Both the position numbers and the translations under genes were made by a program. A DNA stretch of 64,000 nucleotides from Ancylobacter aquaticus (GTDB lineage Bacteria; Pseudomonadota; Alphaproteobacteria; Rhizobiales; Xanthobacteraceae), in NCBI RefSeq assembly GCF_004339465.1, contig NZ_SMFY01000002.1:930001-994000 (forward strand), written 5' to 3'. The notes under the pieces are model-generated. The model was not told the origin of the DNA and made no database searches. It saw nothing but the letters and a program-made list of their open reading frames with translations. Numbering within the stretch: the first letter of the stretch is position 1; each line of letters opens with the position of its first letter. Below, piece by piece: positions 8,212-18,738 of this stretch.

Positions 8212-8994
8212 GTGAAACGCTGGATCTGGGGTATTCTGTTCGCAAGCGTCCTTCCCTTGGGCGGCGCCTCCGGTGCCGCTGCCGAGACGGGAAAGGTGTG
8301 CGCGGCGCCCTCCGCCCTCACCCGGGCCGGCTTCTCCCTGCCGCGCCTGGCGCGCTCGCTGGAGAAAAACGAGGCGACCACCATCCTCGTGGTGAACAGC
8401 GCCACCACGGCCAAGCGGCCGGCACTTGCCGGCTCTGAAGGCGGCAAGACCGTCGCACTGCGCAGTTTCCCCAGCTATATCGAGGAAACGCTGCGCGCCC
8501 GCTATCCCGAAGGCGGCGTCGTGGTGACGACTCGCAGCCAGCCGCGTGCGACCGCCGAGACCATCCGCGACGACCTCCCGGCCCTGCTGGCGGAAGCCCG
8601 GCCGGCGCTGGTGATCTGGCAAACCGGCACCTTCGACGCCATTCTTGGCGCCGAGACCTCCACCTTCTCCGACGCGGTCGACACCGGCATCGGCTATATC
8701 AACGAGGCGGGCGCCGACGTCATCCTGGTCAGCCCGCAATACAGCCCCCGCACCGCCTTCGCCTTCGATATCGGCGCCTACACCAACGCCCTGCGTTGGG
8801 CGGCGCGCCTCGGAGGGGTACCGTTCTTCGACCGCTACGCCATCATGCGGTTCTGGGAAGACGAAGGCATTTTCGACTTCGACACCGCCCGCCCCTCCCC
8901 CTCGCTGTTCGACGATGTGCACAGCTGCATCGGCCGCCTTCTGGTCGGCATGATCGTCGATGGCGTCGACCTTAGAACGCTCGGTTCCCGCTAG
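8212..8994 (+). CDS. Exported SGNH-like protein with degenerate catalytic motifs
   Basis: The 260-residue product starts at GTG 8212, 11 bp after the OpgC-like gene, and has a signal peptide (VKRWIWGILFASVLPLGG, then AAAE). It aligns with the next gene product throughout (IWQTG / IWQSG; VSPQYSPR / VDPQYAPR). The block I segment reads VVNSATTA where the paralogue has AIGSSSTA, so the nucleophile position is Ala64 in this alignment; the block III Asn is replaced (WQTGTFDA). DxxH near the C-terminus (DDVH, 234-237) is kept. It is probably a pseudoenzyme or binding partner rather than an active hydrolase; this rests on a by-eye alignment. Confidence 0.72.
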   Translation: MKRWIWGILFASVLPLGGASGAAAETGKVCAAPSALTRAGFSLPRLARSLEKNEATTILVVNSATTAKRPALAGSEGGKTVALRSFPSYIEETLRARYPEGGVVVTTRSQPRATAETIRDDLPALLAEARPALVIWQTGTFDAILGAETSTFSDAVDTGIGYINEAGADVILVSPQYSPRTAFAFDIGAYTNALRWAARLGGVPFFDRYAIMRFWEDEGIFDFDTARPSPSLFDDVHSCIGRLLVGMIVDGVDLRTLGSR

Positions 8995-9906
8995 ATGCAC
9001 CTGCGCCTCCTCGCCCCCCTCGCTTTGTCCGCTTTCCTGGTCACCACCGCGCTGCCATCCGCCGCGCAGACGGTGATCCCGGCCAGTTGCCCGGCCTCGA
9101 AAACGCTCGCCAAGCTGAACGCGCCGCTGGCCCGCACCTCGGCGAAGCTGCGCGCCGGCGAGAAGGTGGTCATCGTCGCCATCGGCTCCTCGTCCACCGC
9201 CGGGGCGGGGGCGAGCATCCCCGATGCCGCCTATCCCAACCGGCTGCAGGCGATGCTGCGCGAGCGCTTTCCCGCCGCCGACATCGCCGTCCTCAATCGC
9301 GGCATCAACGGCCAGGACGCGCCGGAAATGCTGGCGCGCTTTGACGCCGATGTCGCGGCGCTGAAGCCGACGCTGGTGATCTGGCAGTCCGGCGTCAACG
9401 CCCTGTTCCGCGAGGGCGGCCTCGCCGCCGCCGACGCGCTGCTGCACGAGGCCATCGCCCGGGTGAAGGCGATCGGGGCCGACCTCGTGCTGGTCGATCC
9501 GCAATACGCCCCGCGCGTGCTCGCCGACGCCGATAGCGGGCCGATGGTCAACCTGATCGCCAAGGTCGCGGCCGAGGAAGGCGTGGCGGTCTATCCGCGC
9601 TTCGCGCTGATGCGCGACTGGCACGAAAAGGCGTCGATGGGCTTCGAATCCTTCCTGTGGAAGGACCAGTTCCACATGAATGACTGGGGCTATAACTGCT
9701 TCGCCCGCGACCTCGGCCGCGCCCTTGTCGCCAATATCGACTCGCAACAGCGCGCCGCCGATGTGAGCGGGTCGGCCAGACCCGTCGCCGCCAAGCCGGT
9801 TGCGGCAACGTCCGCTACGGCAACGGGCTTGGGGATCTCTGCGGTGGACGTCATTCCCGACGGCGTCCCTGTCGCGACGCCTGTCTCGGCCAGCGCGGCG
9901 CCCTGA
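8995..9906 (+). CDS. Exported SGNH/GDSL hydrolase
   Basis: The 303-residue product starts at the base after the preceding stop codon (TAG then ATG 8995). It has a signal peptide (LLAPLALSAFLVTTALPSA, cut near AAQ) and an intact SGNH core: IGSSSTAG at 63-70 (nucleophile Ser66), GINGQD, WQSGVNAL (Asn135) and DQFHMND (Asp224/His227). The last 60 residues are Ala/Val/Pro-rich. SGNH enzymes in such settings are O-acetyl/acyl esterases or acyltransferases. Together with the OpgC-like protein and the degenerate paralogue it probably edits acyl groups on a periplasmic or surface glycan. Confidence 0.85.
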   Translation: MHLRLLAPLALSAFLVTTALPSAAQTVIPASCPASKTLAKLNAPLARTSAKLRAGEKVVIVAIGSSSTAGAGASIPDAAYPNRLQAMLRERFPAADIAVLNRGINGQDAPEMLARFDADVAALKPTLVIWQSGVNALFREGGLAAADALLHEAIARVKAIGADLVLVDPQYAPRVLADADSGPMVNLIAKVAAEEGVAVYPRFALMRDWHEKASMGFESFLWKDQFHMNDWGYNCFARDLGRALVANIDSQQRAADVSGSARPVAAKPVAATSATATGLGISAVDVIPDGVPVATPVSASAAP

Positions 9907-9924
9907 GTTTCGGTCGTCGCCGGT

Positions 9925-10209
9925 TCAGTCGTCGCCCTTGCCGGAAAACGCCCCGCCGAAGCGCTTCATCACCGCGTCGCGGGCCTTGAGCACGCGGCGC
10001 TCGTAATCTTCCGCCATCGGCTCGGTCAGCACGCTTTCCAGCCCCGCGAGGAGTGCCCATAAAGCGGGGATTTCCGCCTCGTCCTCGATAAAGTCGGCCA
10101 TCGCCTCGCCATCGGCGTCGTCAACCGTGCGCGAGAGGAACTCGAACAGCACGACGGCGACCGAGCGGTCGATGACAAGCGTGATTTCGTCGTCCGGCGC
10201 CTCGGCCAT
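9925..10209 (-). CDS. Small acidic conserved protein, function unknown
   Basis: The 94-residue protein starts at ATG 10209, is strongly acidic (EAPDDEITLVID; VDDADGEAMADFIEDEAE) and has no signal or membrane segment. The middle reads like a helical fold (LWALLAGLESVLTEPM, YERRVLKARDAVMKRF). I do not recognise a characterised family. It is convergent with the SGNH operon and divergent from prmB. Base composition and codon use match the neighbours, which supports a real gene. Confidence 0.6.
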   Translation of the reverse strand: MAEAPDDEITLVIDRSVAVVLFEFLSRTVDDADGEAMADFIEDEAEIPALWALLAGLESVLTEPMAEDYERRVLKARDAVMKRFGGAFSGKGDD

Positions 10210-10247
10210 GGAATATCCCCGTGCGAAAGTGGCCCCCTCCTATCGTC

Positions 10248-10367
10248 CCGTCACGTGGCGATGACAAGCCCAGGAGCCCGTCACGCCGCGATGACAAGCC
10301 CAGGAGCCCGTCCGCCGCGATGACAAGGCCGCCGATGAGCGGCCCGTCACGCCGCGATGACGAGCCC
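10248..10367. repeat. Short tandem repeats upstream of prmB
   Basis: A 30-bp unit beginning CCCGTCACG and containing GCGATGACAAGCCCAGGAG occurs at 10248-10277 and 10278-10307, then partly at 10308-10331 and 10343-10367. Copies are contiguous, with no unique spacers, so this is a tandem array rather than a CRISPR. Confidence 0.8.
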
Positions 10368-10449
10368 GCAGCGTCCTCCCCGGACCCTGACCGGCTTGCA
10401 TTCCCCGCTCCGCCATGCTGACCCTTGCGCGAAACCGGGGAGAGCTACA

Positions 10450-11391
10450 ATGGCGGCAGCGGACGATCTGAAGACGGTCAGGGACTTCGTGCGCTACGCG
10501 GTCAGCCGCTTCACGAAGGCCCGGCTGGCCTTCGGCCACGGCACCAGCGAAGCGCTTGATGAGGCCGCCTTCATGGTGCTGGAGGCTCTGCATCTGCCGG
10601 TGGACGACCTCTCGCCCTGGCTCGACGCGCGGCTGACCGGGGAGGAGCGCGCGCATCTCGCCGCCCTCATCGAGCAGCGCTGCACCACGCGCCAGCCGGC
10701 GGCCTATCTACTCGGCAAGACCTATATTGGCGGCGTGCCGTTCCGCTCAGATCCGCGCGCCATCGTGCCGCGCTCCTTCATCGGCGAATTGATGGCCGGC
10801 GAGTTGTTCACCGGCGGCGATTTCTCGCTGGTGCCGCAGCCGGAAAGCGTGGCGCGCGTTCTCGATCTGTGCACCGGCTCGGGCTGCCTCGCCATTCTCG
10901 CCGCCATGACCTTCCCCAACGCGCTGGTGGATGGCGTAGACCTCTCCCCCGACGCGCTCGCCCTCGCCGCAGAGAACGTCGCCGAGCATCAGCTTGCCGG
11001 GCGTGTGCGGCTGCTAGAAGGCGACCTGTTCGGCCCGCTCTCCGGCGAGGCCTATGACCTCATCATCACCAACCCGCCCTATGTGGACGAAGAGGCGATG
11101 GCGGCGCTGCCGGCGGAATACCGCCACGAGCCGAGCCTCGCCTTTGACGGCGGGCCGGACGGCCTCGACATCGTGCGCCGCATCCTCGCCGCCGCCCCGG
11201 CGCATCTGTCGCCTGGCGGCGGCATGATCTGCGAGATCGGCACCGGCAAGGAGATATTGGAGGCGGAGTACCCCCATCTGCCCTTCCTCTGGCTCGACAC
11301 CGAGGACAGCGAGGGCGAGGTGTTCTGGCTCTCCGCCGCCGACCTCGCGGTCAACAACGACCTGCGCGTCATCAACCGCATGCCGCGCTGA
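10450..11391 (+). CDS. prmB: Ribosomal protein L3 N5-glutamine methyltransferase
   Basis: The 313-residue product is a SAM-dependent methyltransferase of the PrmB/HemK family that methylates a glutamine of ribosomal protein L3. An N-terminal helical domain (1-110) includes QPAAYLLGKTYIGGVPF. The methyltransferase domain has motif I VLDLCTGSGCLAIL at 137-150 and the substrate-binding NPPY at 208-211, followed by YVDEEAMAALPAEY, a PrmB-like spacing. ATG 10450 fits the family start; the longer open frame from 10357 runs into the tandem repeat array. It is monocistronic by spacing. Confidence 0.93.
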   Translation: MAAADDLKTVRDFVRYAVSRFTKARLAFGHGTSEALDEAAFMVLEALHLPVDDLSPWLDARLTGEERAHLAALIEQRCTTRQPAAYLLGKTYIGGVPFRSDPRAIVPRSFIGELMAGELFTGGDFSLVPQPESVARVLDLCTGSGCLAILAAMTFPNALVDGVDLSPDALALAAENVAEHQLAGRVRLLEGDLFGPLSGEAYDLIITNPPYVDEEAMAALPAEYRHEPSLAFDGGPDGLDIVRRILAAAPAHLSPGGGMICEIGTGKEILEAEYPHLPFLWLDTEDSEGEVFWLSAADLAVNNDLRVINRMPR

Positions 11392-11445
11392 TCCCATACC
11401 GTCATCCCGGAACGGCCGCAGGCCGCATGCGGGGTCGGTCGCCCG

Positions 11446-12669
11446 TCAGCCGCCCTTCTTCATATGGGCGAGCACGGCGGCATCCGGCCAGCAATCCAGC
11501 GGCAGGCCGTTGGCCTTCTGGTAGGCGCCAAGCGCGGCGCGGGTCTTCATGCCGGCCTTGCCGTCGATCTTGTCGGTGTAGAAGCCCTTGCTCGCCAGCA
11601 CCTTCTGCATGAATTCGAGATCGCGCGTCTTCACCAGCGCGATGCTCTCCCAGTCATGGGCGAAGGGCCGATCGTCCTCGATGCGGTCGGCGAGATGGCC
11701 GACATAGAGCACATACAGGTCGGCGAAATTGTAGCTCTTGAGCACGAAGTAGTTGGCCGGCGTCAGGAAGGCCGGCCCATAGGGACCGGCCGGCATGATG
11801 ATGGACGCCTCGTCCCGCAGCGCGGAAGCGGGCACGCGGCGCCCGCCGGCGATCTTCACCCCGCGCTTCAGCCATTCGCCGATCGAAAGCGTCGTCTCGG
11901 GCTCCGCCAGCGTGCAGTCGAAGCCGGCTGGAACGGTGATCTCATAGGCCCAGCTTTTGCCACTCTGCCAGCCCTTTTCCTTCAGCAGGCTGGCGGTGGC
12001 GGCAAGCGCCTCCGGCACATTCGTCCAGATATTGGCGGTGCCGTCGCCGTCGAGATCGACGCCATAGGCGAGATAGCCGGTGGGCAGGAACTGGGTCAGC
12101 CCCATCGCCCCCGCCCAGGAGCTCTTCATCCCGGCCCGGCTCACATGGCCCTCGTCGAGGATTTTCAGCGCGGCCAGAAACTCGGCGCGGAACTCGTCCT
12201 TGCGCCGGCCGACATAGGCCTGCGTCGCCAGCACGCGCAGCGCGTCATGGGTGAGCTTGGCGCCGCCATAGGAGGTCTCGCGCGCCCAGATGGCGAGCAG
12301 GACGGGCCCCGGCACGCCGAACTGGCGCTCCAGGGCGGCCAGCTCCGCGCGGTACTGCGCCGCCAGCTTGCGCCCGCGCGCCGCATAGGTGCCGATCGCC
12401 TTGTCCGAGACATAGGCGGCGGGGGTCTGCACGAATTCCGCCTGCCGGTCGGGTGCCTTCGGCTTGCCGGGCAGCGCGAGGTCGGGAAGCCCATAATCCG
12501 GCTCCAGCCCGGCGGTCTCGCGCTCGAACGTGGCGCGCGAAATGCCCATCGCCTGCGCCGCCGGCCATTGCGCGGCGATCCAGCGCTCAAAGCCGGCATC
12601 GGCGAAGGCCGTGACCGGGAGGACGAGAACGGAAAGGGCGATGAGGGCAAGGCGGATCATGGAGCGCAT
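11446..12669 (-). CDS. Lytic murein transglycosylase, MltB-like, with peptidoglycan-binding domain
   Basis: The 407-residue exported enzyme cleaves the MurNAc-GlcNAc bond with 1,6-anhydro product formation. A signal peptide (IRLALIALSVLVLPVTAFA) leads into the SLT2-type catalytic domain, with the catalytic Glu131 in IWARETSYGG and SSWAGAMGLTQFLP / ANIWTNVPEALAATASLL downstream. A C-terminal PG_binding_1 module occupies about 345-405 (MQKVLASKGFYTDKIDGKAG). No lipobox is seen, so it is probably soluble in the periplasm. It is convergent with prmB. Confidence 0.93.
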   Translation of the reverse strand: MRSMIRLALIALSVLVLPVTAFADAGFERWIAAQWPAAQAMGISRATFERETAGLEPDYGLPDLALPGKPKAPDRQAEFVQTPAAYVSDKAIGTYAARGRKLAAQYRAELAALERQFGVPGPVLLAIWARETSYGGAKLTHDALRVLATQAYVGRRKDEFRAEFLAALKILDEGHVSRAGMKSSWAGAMGLTQFLPTGYLAYGVDLDGDGTANIWTNVPEALAATASLLKEKGWQSGKSWAYEITVPAGFDCTLAEPETTLSIGEWLKRGVKIAGGRRVPASALRDEASIIMPAGPYGPAFLTPANYFVLKSYNFADLYVLYVGHLADRIEDDRPFAHDWESIALVKTRDLEFMQKVLASKGFYTDKIDGKAGMKTRAALGAYQKANGLPLDCWPDAAVLAHMKKGG

Positions 12670-12801
12670 ATGCCCTATGTAGCGCGGTGACGGGCGATCG
12701 GAAAATCACTGCCGGTTCAGAACGGGCACCTGTCGGATCGCCGGCGCCTCGCACGTCCTTGGAAGGCCGGCGCTGGAGCCGGCGGCAGCAGGAGGCACGA
12801 C

Positions 12802-13281
12802 ATGGGACTGAAGCAGAGCATCACCCCCTATCTCTGGTTCGACGGCACGGCGAAGGAGGCGGCCGATTTCTACGTCTCGGTGTTCCCCAATTCCCGCATC
12901 GTGACCGTCGGCCACAACAGCGAGGACACGCCGGGGCCGACCGGCAGCGTGCTCGTCGTGCTGTTCGAGCTCGACGGCGTGCGGTTCGGCGCCATCAATG
13001 GCGGCAGCACCTTCAAGCTGAGCGAGGCGACCTCGTTCCTGATCGACTGCGCCACGCAGGAGGAGATCGACTTCTACTGGGAGAAGCTCGGGGCTGGCGG
13101 CCAATACCAGGCCTGCGGCTGGCTGAAGGACCGCTTCGGCCTTTCCTGGCAGGTGAACAGCAGCGACCTGGTGGAAAAGGCGCATGCCGACCCCGCCGCC
13201 GGGGCGCGGGTGATGAAGGCGATGATGGACATGGTCAAGATCGACCTTGCCGGGCTCCAGCGGGCGCTGGACGGCAAATGA
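12802..13281 (+). CDS. VOC-family protein (PhnB-like)
   Basis: The 159-residue protein is preceded by a strong AGGAGG (12790-12795). It has the glyoxalase/bleomycin-resistance (VOC) fold as found in PhnB-like proteins: ITPYLWFDGTAKEAADFYVS, FPNSRIV, FELDGVRFGAING, and the closing WLKDRFGLSWQVNSSDL. Many members are annotated as 3-demethylubiquinone methyltransferase-like, but no methyltransferase fold is present and the substrate is unknown. It converges on tam with 3 bp between the two stops. Confidence 0.85.
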   Translation: MGLKQSITPYLWFDGTAKEAADFYVSVFPNSRIVTVGHNSEDTPGPTGSVLVVLFELDGVRFGAINGGSTFKLSEATSFLIDCATQEEIDFYWEKLGAGGQYQACGWLKDRFGLSWQVNSSDLVEKAHADPAAGARVMKAMMDMVKIDLAGLQRALDGK

Positions 13282-13284
13282 CGC

Positions 13285-14052
13285 TCAGCGCACCGCGACG
13301 ATGAACCGCCGGGGAAAGCGCAGCAGCACACGGCCGTCGACGCGGACGGGATAGGCCTGCTCCAGCCGCGCCGTGTAGTCCGCGAGGAAAGCCGCGCGTT
13401 CCGTCTCATCAAGCGGGGCGAGATAGCTCCGCAGGCCGGTGGAGCGGAACCACTCGGCGATGGCGCCGCCGCCCGCGAGCGGATGGTTGTAGAGCGTGTG
13501 CCAGATGTCGACATGGCGGGCGAGCGGGGCCAGCCGGTCGTAATAGGCGCCCACGCCGGGCAACCTGTCGCGTGCCATCCCGGCTACTCGGTCCGCCCAC
13601 GGGCCGGCGGCGGCGGTCTCCTCCATCAGCAGATGCGAGGGTTCGGCGACATTGTCCGGCATCTGCACGGCGAGCACGCCGCCGGGCGCGAGCCCCTCCA
13701 GCAGTCGCGCCAGCACGTCGAGATGGTCCGGCACCCACTGGAACACGGCATTGGCGAAGAGAAGGTCCGTCCCCTCCGCCGGGGCCCATGAGGCGAGATC
13801 GCCCAGCTCGAAGCGGACGGCGGGAAGCCGGGCGCGGGCCTGTTCCAGCATGGCGGGGGAGTTGTCGACGCCGATCACCTCGGCATCGGGCCAGCGGGCG
13901 GCGAGCAGCTCGGTCGAATTGCCCGGCCCGCAGCCAAGGTCGACCACCCGGCGGGCCCGCTCCAGCGGCACCGCCGCCAGCAGGTCGCGCGGCGGGCGGG
14001 TGCGTTCATCCTCGAAGGCGAGATAGAGGGCGGGATTCCAGTCGTCGGCCAT
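13285..14052 (-). CDS. tam: Trans-aconitate 2-methyltransferase
   Basis: Tam methylates trans-aconitate with SAM, removing this by-product that inhibits the TCA cycle. The 255-residue product starts at ATG 14052 ([20 protein letters not shown], the family start). It contains SAM motif [16 protein letters not shown], the acidic [22 protein letters not shown] and the C-terminal [17 protein letters not shown] characteristic of Tam. An in-frame extension to 14133 overlaps the palindromic repeat and is not favoured. Confidence 0.93.
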   Translation of the reverse strand: MADDWNPALYLAFEDERTRPPRDLLAAVPLERARRVVDLGCGPGNSTELLAARWPDAEVIGVDNSPAMLEQARARLPAVRFELGDLASWAPAEGTDLLFANAVFQWVPDHLDVLARLLEGLAPGGVLAVQMPDNVAEPSHLLMEETAAAGPWADRVAGMARDRLPGVGAYYDRLAPLARHVDIWHTLYNHPLAGGGAIAEWFRSTGLRSYLAPLDETERAAFLADYTARLEQAYPVRVDGRVLLRFPRRFIVAVR

Positions 14053-14103
14053 CGCGCTCGCCCCTTTCACCCGCCGGCCGTCCGGGCAGGCGAACCGTCC
14101 GAC

Positions 14104-14190
14104 CTCATCCCCGGGCTCGACCCGGGGATTCACTCTTCCATCCGCCGCGACGCGGCCGGGCTGGATCCCCGGGTCAAGCCCGGGGATGAG
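14104..14190. repeat. Inverted pair of CCCGGG-type extragenic palindromes
   Basis: Two 26-bp arms (14104-14129 and 14165-14190), both built around CATCCCCGGG and CCCGGGGAT, are inverted relative to each other, and each is nearly palindromic itself. They fill the gap between tam and ettA. Elements of this type are dispersed through many Hyphomicrobiales genomes; this one could fold as a large hairpin at the ends of transcripts. Confidence 0.75.
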
Positions 14191-14203
14191 GGAGTACCAC
14201 CCC

Positions 14204-15859
<1,656 letters not shown>

Positions 15860-16174
15860 GTGCCAAATTCCTGCGCTTCGGGCCGAGCCGAGATCGGGCC
15901 GCGAGGCCGCGGCGTCATGCGGTGTGAGTTGCGCGCTATGTAAACCGCGCACCGTTGAGCGGCAAGGCCGTCGGGTAAAGACCCGCCCGCCAATCGGCGC
16001 CGGCGGGGCCAAAGGTCGCGCCGCGGTGGGCCCTGACAGGCCGAATGGTTTTTTGCCCGGGGGTACCGGAACGCCTCCGGGCCTCGGGCGTTGACAACTG
16101 CCGGCACGCGCGCCGGGTGACGTTCATTATCATTTTACCTCAAGAAGCCGGAACCGGGCGGATATACCGACAGC
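15860..16174. other. Intergenic region between divergent ettA and otsB
   Basis: This stretch of 315 bp has no convincing gene. It must hold the promoters of ettA (minus) and the otsB operon (plus). A TTGACA at 16091-16096 has no good -10 partner at normal spacing, so I do not assign a promoter. Several GC-rich dyads are present but none has a T tract. Confidence 0.5.
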
Positions 16175-16945
16175 ATGGCGACAGCACCAACCGAAACCCT
16201 CTCCCTGCTTCCCCGACCCGATTGGGCCCTCTTCCTCGACATTGACGGCACATTGATCGACCACGCCGACCATCCCGAGGGCGTGAGCATCCCCACCGAC
16301 CTGCCGGACCTTCTGGCGCAGCTTCAGCTCGCGCTCGACGGGGCTGTGGCGCTGGTCTCGGGGCGCACCATCGAATGGATGGACCGCCGCTTCGCCCCCA
16401 CCCGCCTGGCCGCCTCCGGCCAGCACGGGGCGGAGGTGCGCCTCGCCCCCGACGCGCCTTCGGTGCCGATCCCGTTGCCGAAATGGCGCAAGCCGCTGGA
16501 GCAGGCGCTCGACGAGGTTCTCTCGACCTGGCCCGGGGTCTATGTCGAACACAAGCCGCTGTCGCTGGCCGTGCATTTCCGCGCCGTGCCGCAGTTCGGC
16601 GAGGCGATCATGGACAGGGTGATGGCGCTCGGCATCGGCATTGACGTCGGCGTGGAATTCCTCAAGGGCAAATACGTCATCGAGGTCCGGCAGGCTGGCC
16701 GCAACAAGGGCACGGCAGTGGCGGAGCTGATGAACTCCGCCCTGTTCGTAGGCCGCCGACCGGTGTTCCTGGGCGACGACGTGACCGACGAGGACGGCTT
16801 CCGCGCCGTCCGCGCCGTCGGCGGCCTCGCCCTTGCCGTCGGCGCCCGACCGACCGATCAGGCCGATTTCAAGCTGGCCTCGCCCAGCGAGGTGCGCCGC
16901 TGGCTAACCGATCTTCCCAAGGCACTGGAGCGTGTGAACACGTGA
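16175..16945 (+). CDS. otsB: Trehalose-6-phosphate phosphatase
   Basis: OtsB dephosphorylates trehalose-6-phosphate, the second step of trehalose synthesis. The 256-residue HAD-superfamily enzyme has the catalytic DxDGT motif LDIDGTLIDH at 21-30 (nucleophile Asp22), VSGRTIEWMDRRF (motif II Ser), NKGTAVAEL (motif III Lys) and FLGDDVTDEDGF (motif IV). It is the first gene of a three-gene operon and overlaps the GH15 gene by 4 bp (GTGA). Confidence 0.95.
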   Translation: MATAPTETLSLLPRPDWALFLDIDGTLIDHADHPEGVSIPTDLPDLLAQLQLALDGAVALVSGRTIEWMDRRFAPTRLAASGQHGAEVRLAPDAPSVPIPLPKWRKPLEQALDEVLSTWPGVYVEHKPLSLAVHFRAVPQFGEAIMDRVMALGIGIDVGVEFLKGKYVIEVRQAGRNKGTAVAELMNSALFVGRRPVFLGDDVTDEDGFRAVRAVGGLALAVGARPTDQADFKLASPSEVRRWLTDLPKALERVNT

Positions 16946-18738
16946 GCACCAATCTCGATCTGGCCGCCATCGGCAACGGCACCATCGCCGCGCTGATCGA
17001 CCGCAACGGGCGCATCGCCTGGTGCTCCTGGCCGCGCATTGACGGCGACCCGGTGTTCTCCTCGCTGCTGGGCGGCACCGAGCCGGAAGCCGGCTTCTTC
17101 GATGTCGTGCTGGAGGGGCAGGTCAAGGCGACGCGCCGCTACCAGACCAACAGCGCGATCATCGAGACCATTCTGGAGAACGACCAGGGCGCCAAGCTGC
17201 GGATCACCGACTTCGCGCCGCGCTTCAAACTCTATGACCGCATCTACCGCCCCGCCATGCTGGTGCGCCGCATCGAGCCGATCACCGGCATGTGCCGGGT
17301 GACGCTGCGCCTGCGCCCGCATTTCAACTGGGGCGAACAGCGCCCGGCGCCGGTGCGCGGCTCCAACCACATGCGCTTTACCGGCGACGACGTCACGCTG
17401 CGTGCCACCACCGACTTGCCCATCGTCTATGTGATGGAGGAGCGCCCCTTCGTCCTCAGCAAGGAGGCGACGCTGGTGCTGGGGCCGGACGAGCCCTTCC
17501 CCGCCAGCATCGCCGAAACCACGCGCGGCTTCGAGGAGAAGACCCGCGAATATTGGCACGAATGGGTGCGCTACCTCTCCATTCCCTATGAATGGCAGGA
17601 CGCGGTCATCCGCGCCGCCATCTCGCTCAAGCTCTGCGCCTTCGAGGAGACCGGCGGCATCGTCGCCGCGCTCACCACCTCGATCCCCGAGGCGCCGCAC
17701 TCGATCCGCAACTGGGATTACCGCCACTGCTGGCTGCGCGATTCCTATTTCACCGTGCGGGCGCTGAACATGCTCGGCGCCACCCGCACGATGGAAGACT
17801 ATATCCGCTACCTCACCACGGTGATCGCCTCCGAGCCTTCGGGCCGGCTGGCGCCGGTCTATTCGATCGTGCCGGGCACCCCGCTGGAGGAGCGCTTCGC
17901 CCCCGCTCTCGCAGGCTTCCAGGGCATGGGCCCGGTGCGGGTCGGCAACCAGGCCGGCGAGCAGGTGCAGAACGATGGCTATGGCCATGTCGTGCTGGCG
18001 GCGGCGCAGATGTTCTTCGACGAGCGCCTCCCCAACCGCGGCGACAAGGCGCTGTTCGAGCTGCTGGAAGGCGTCGGCGCGCGGGCGGTGGAATTCGCCT
18101 TCGAGCCGGATGCCGGACTGTGGGAGCTGCGCGGCAAGCGCCGCGTGCACACCTTCTCGGCAGTGATGAGCTGGGCCGCCTGCGACCGGCTGGCGCGCAT
18201 CGCCCGGGTGCTGGATCTGCCTGAGCGCGCCGCGTTCTGGACCCAGAACGCCAACGACATCCGCACCCGCATCATGTCATTCGCGTGGGACGAGGCGCGC
18301 GGCTCCTTCGTCGACGCGGAAGAGGACGGCCAGCTCGACGCCAGCCTGCTGCTGCTGGCCGAACTCGGCTTCGTGCGACCGGACGATCCGCGCTACATCG
18401 CAACGGTGGAAACCATCGGCCGCGAACTCAAGCGCAATGGCTACCTCATGCGCTATGCCGGCGAGGATGATTTCGGCCTGCCTGAGACCTCCTTCACCAT
18501 CTGCTCGTTCTGGTATGCCGGCGCGCTCGACCTGATCGGCCGCCGCGACGAGGCGCGCGAGATGTTCACCAGCCTGCTCGCCCGGCGCAATCCGGCCGGG
18601 CTGCTGTCGGAAGACATCGACAACCAGACCCTCGAACTGTGGGGCAACATCCCCCAGACCTATTCGATGGTCGGCCTGATCGACACGGCAATGCGTCTGT
18701 CGAAGACATGGGAGGAAGCCTTTTGGCGCGGCTCGTAA
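16942..18738 (+). CDS. Glycoside hydrolase family 15 protein (glucoamylase/trehalase type)
   Basis: The 598-residue cytoplasmic protein starts at a GTG overlapping the otsB stop codon. An N-terminal beta-sandwich (1-220, starting NLDLAAIGNGTIAALIDRNG) precedes an alpha/alpha toroid with SIRNWDYRHCWLRDSYF near residue 255-270 and a C-terminal SEDIDNQTLELWGNIPQTYS, the family catalytic-acid region. GH15 includes glucoamylases, glucodextranases and bacterial/archaeal trehalases. The position between otsB and otsA suggests action on trehalose or on a glucan feeding UDP-glucose. There is no signal peptide. Confidence 0.9.
   Translation: MSTNLDLAAIGNGTIAALIDRNGRIAWCSWPRIDGDPVFSSLLGGTEPEAGFFDVVLEGQVKATRRYQTNSAIIETILENDQGAKLRITDFAPRFKLYDRIYRPAMLVRRIEPITGMCRVTLRLRPHFNWGEQRPAPVRGSNHMRFTGDDVTLRATTDLPIVYVMEERPFVLSKEATLVLGPDEPFPASIAETTRGFEEKTREYWHEWVRYLSIPYEWQDAVIRAAISLKLCAFEETGGIVAALTTSIPEAPHSIRNWDYRHCWLRDSYFTVRALNMLGATRTMEDYIRYLTTVIASEPSGRLAPVYSIVPGTPLEERFAPALAGFQGMGPVRVGNQAGEQVQNDGYGHVVLAAAQMFFDERLPNRGDKALFELLEGVGARAVEFAFEPDAGLWELRGKRRVHTFSAVMSWAACDRLARIARVLDLPERAAFWTQNANDIRTRIMSFAWDEARGSFVDAEEDGQLDASLLLLAELGFVRPDDPRYIATVETIGRELKRNGYLMRYAGEDDFGLPETSFTICSFWYAGALDLIGRRDEAREMFTSLLARRNPAGLLSEDIDNQTLELWGNIPQTYSMVGLIDTAMRLSKTWEEAFWRGS

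Noticed and set aside
8197..9747. Minus-strand open frame opposite both SGNH genes
   Set aside because: The plus strand shows signal peptides and SGNH motifs; the minus frame shows none.
10248..10367. Possible CRISPR array
   Set aside because: Repeat units abut without unique spacers and no cas genes are near.
14053..14133. Upstream extension of tam
   Set aside because: It runs through the palindromic repeat; the family start is at 14052.
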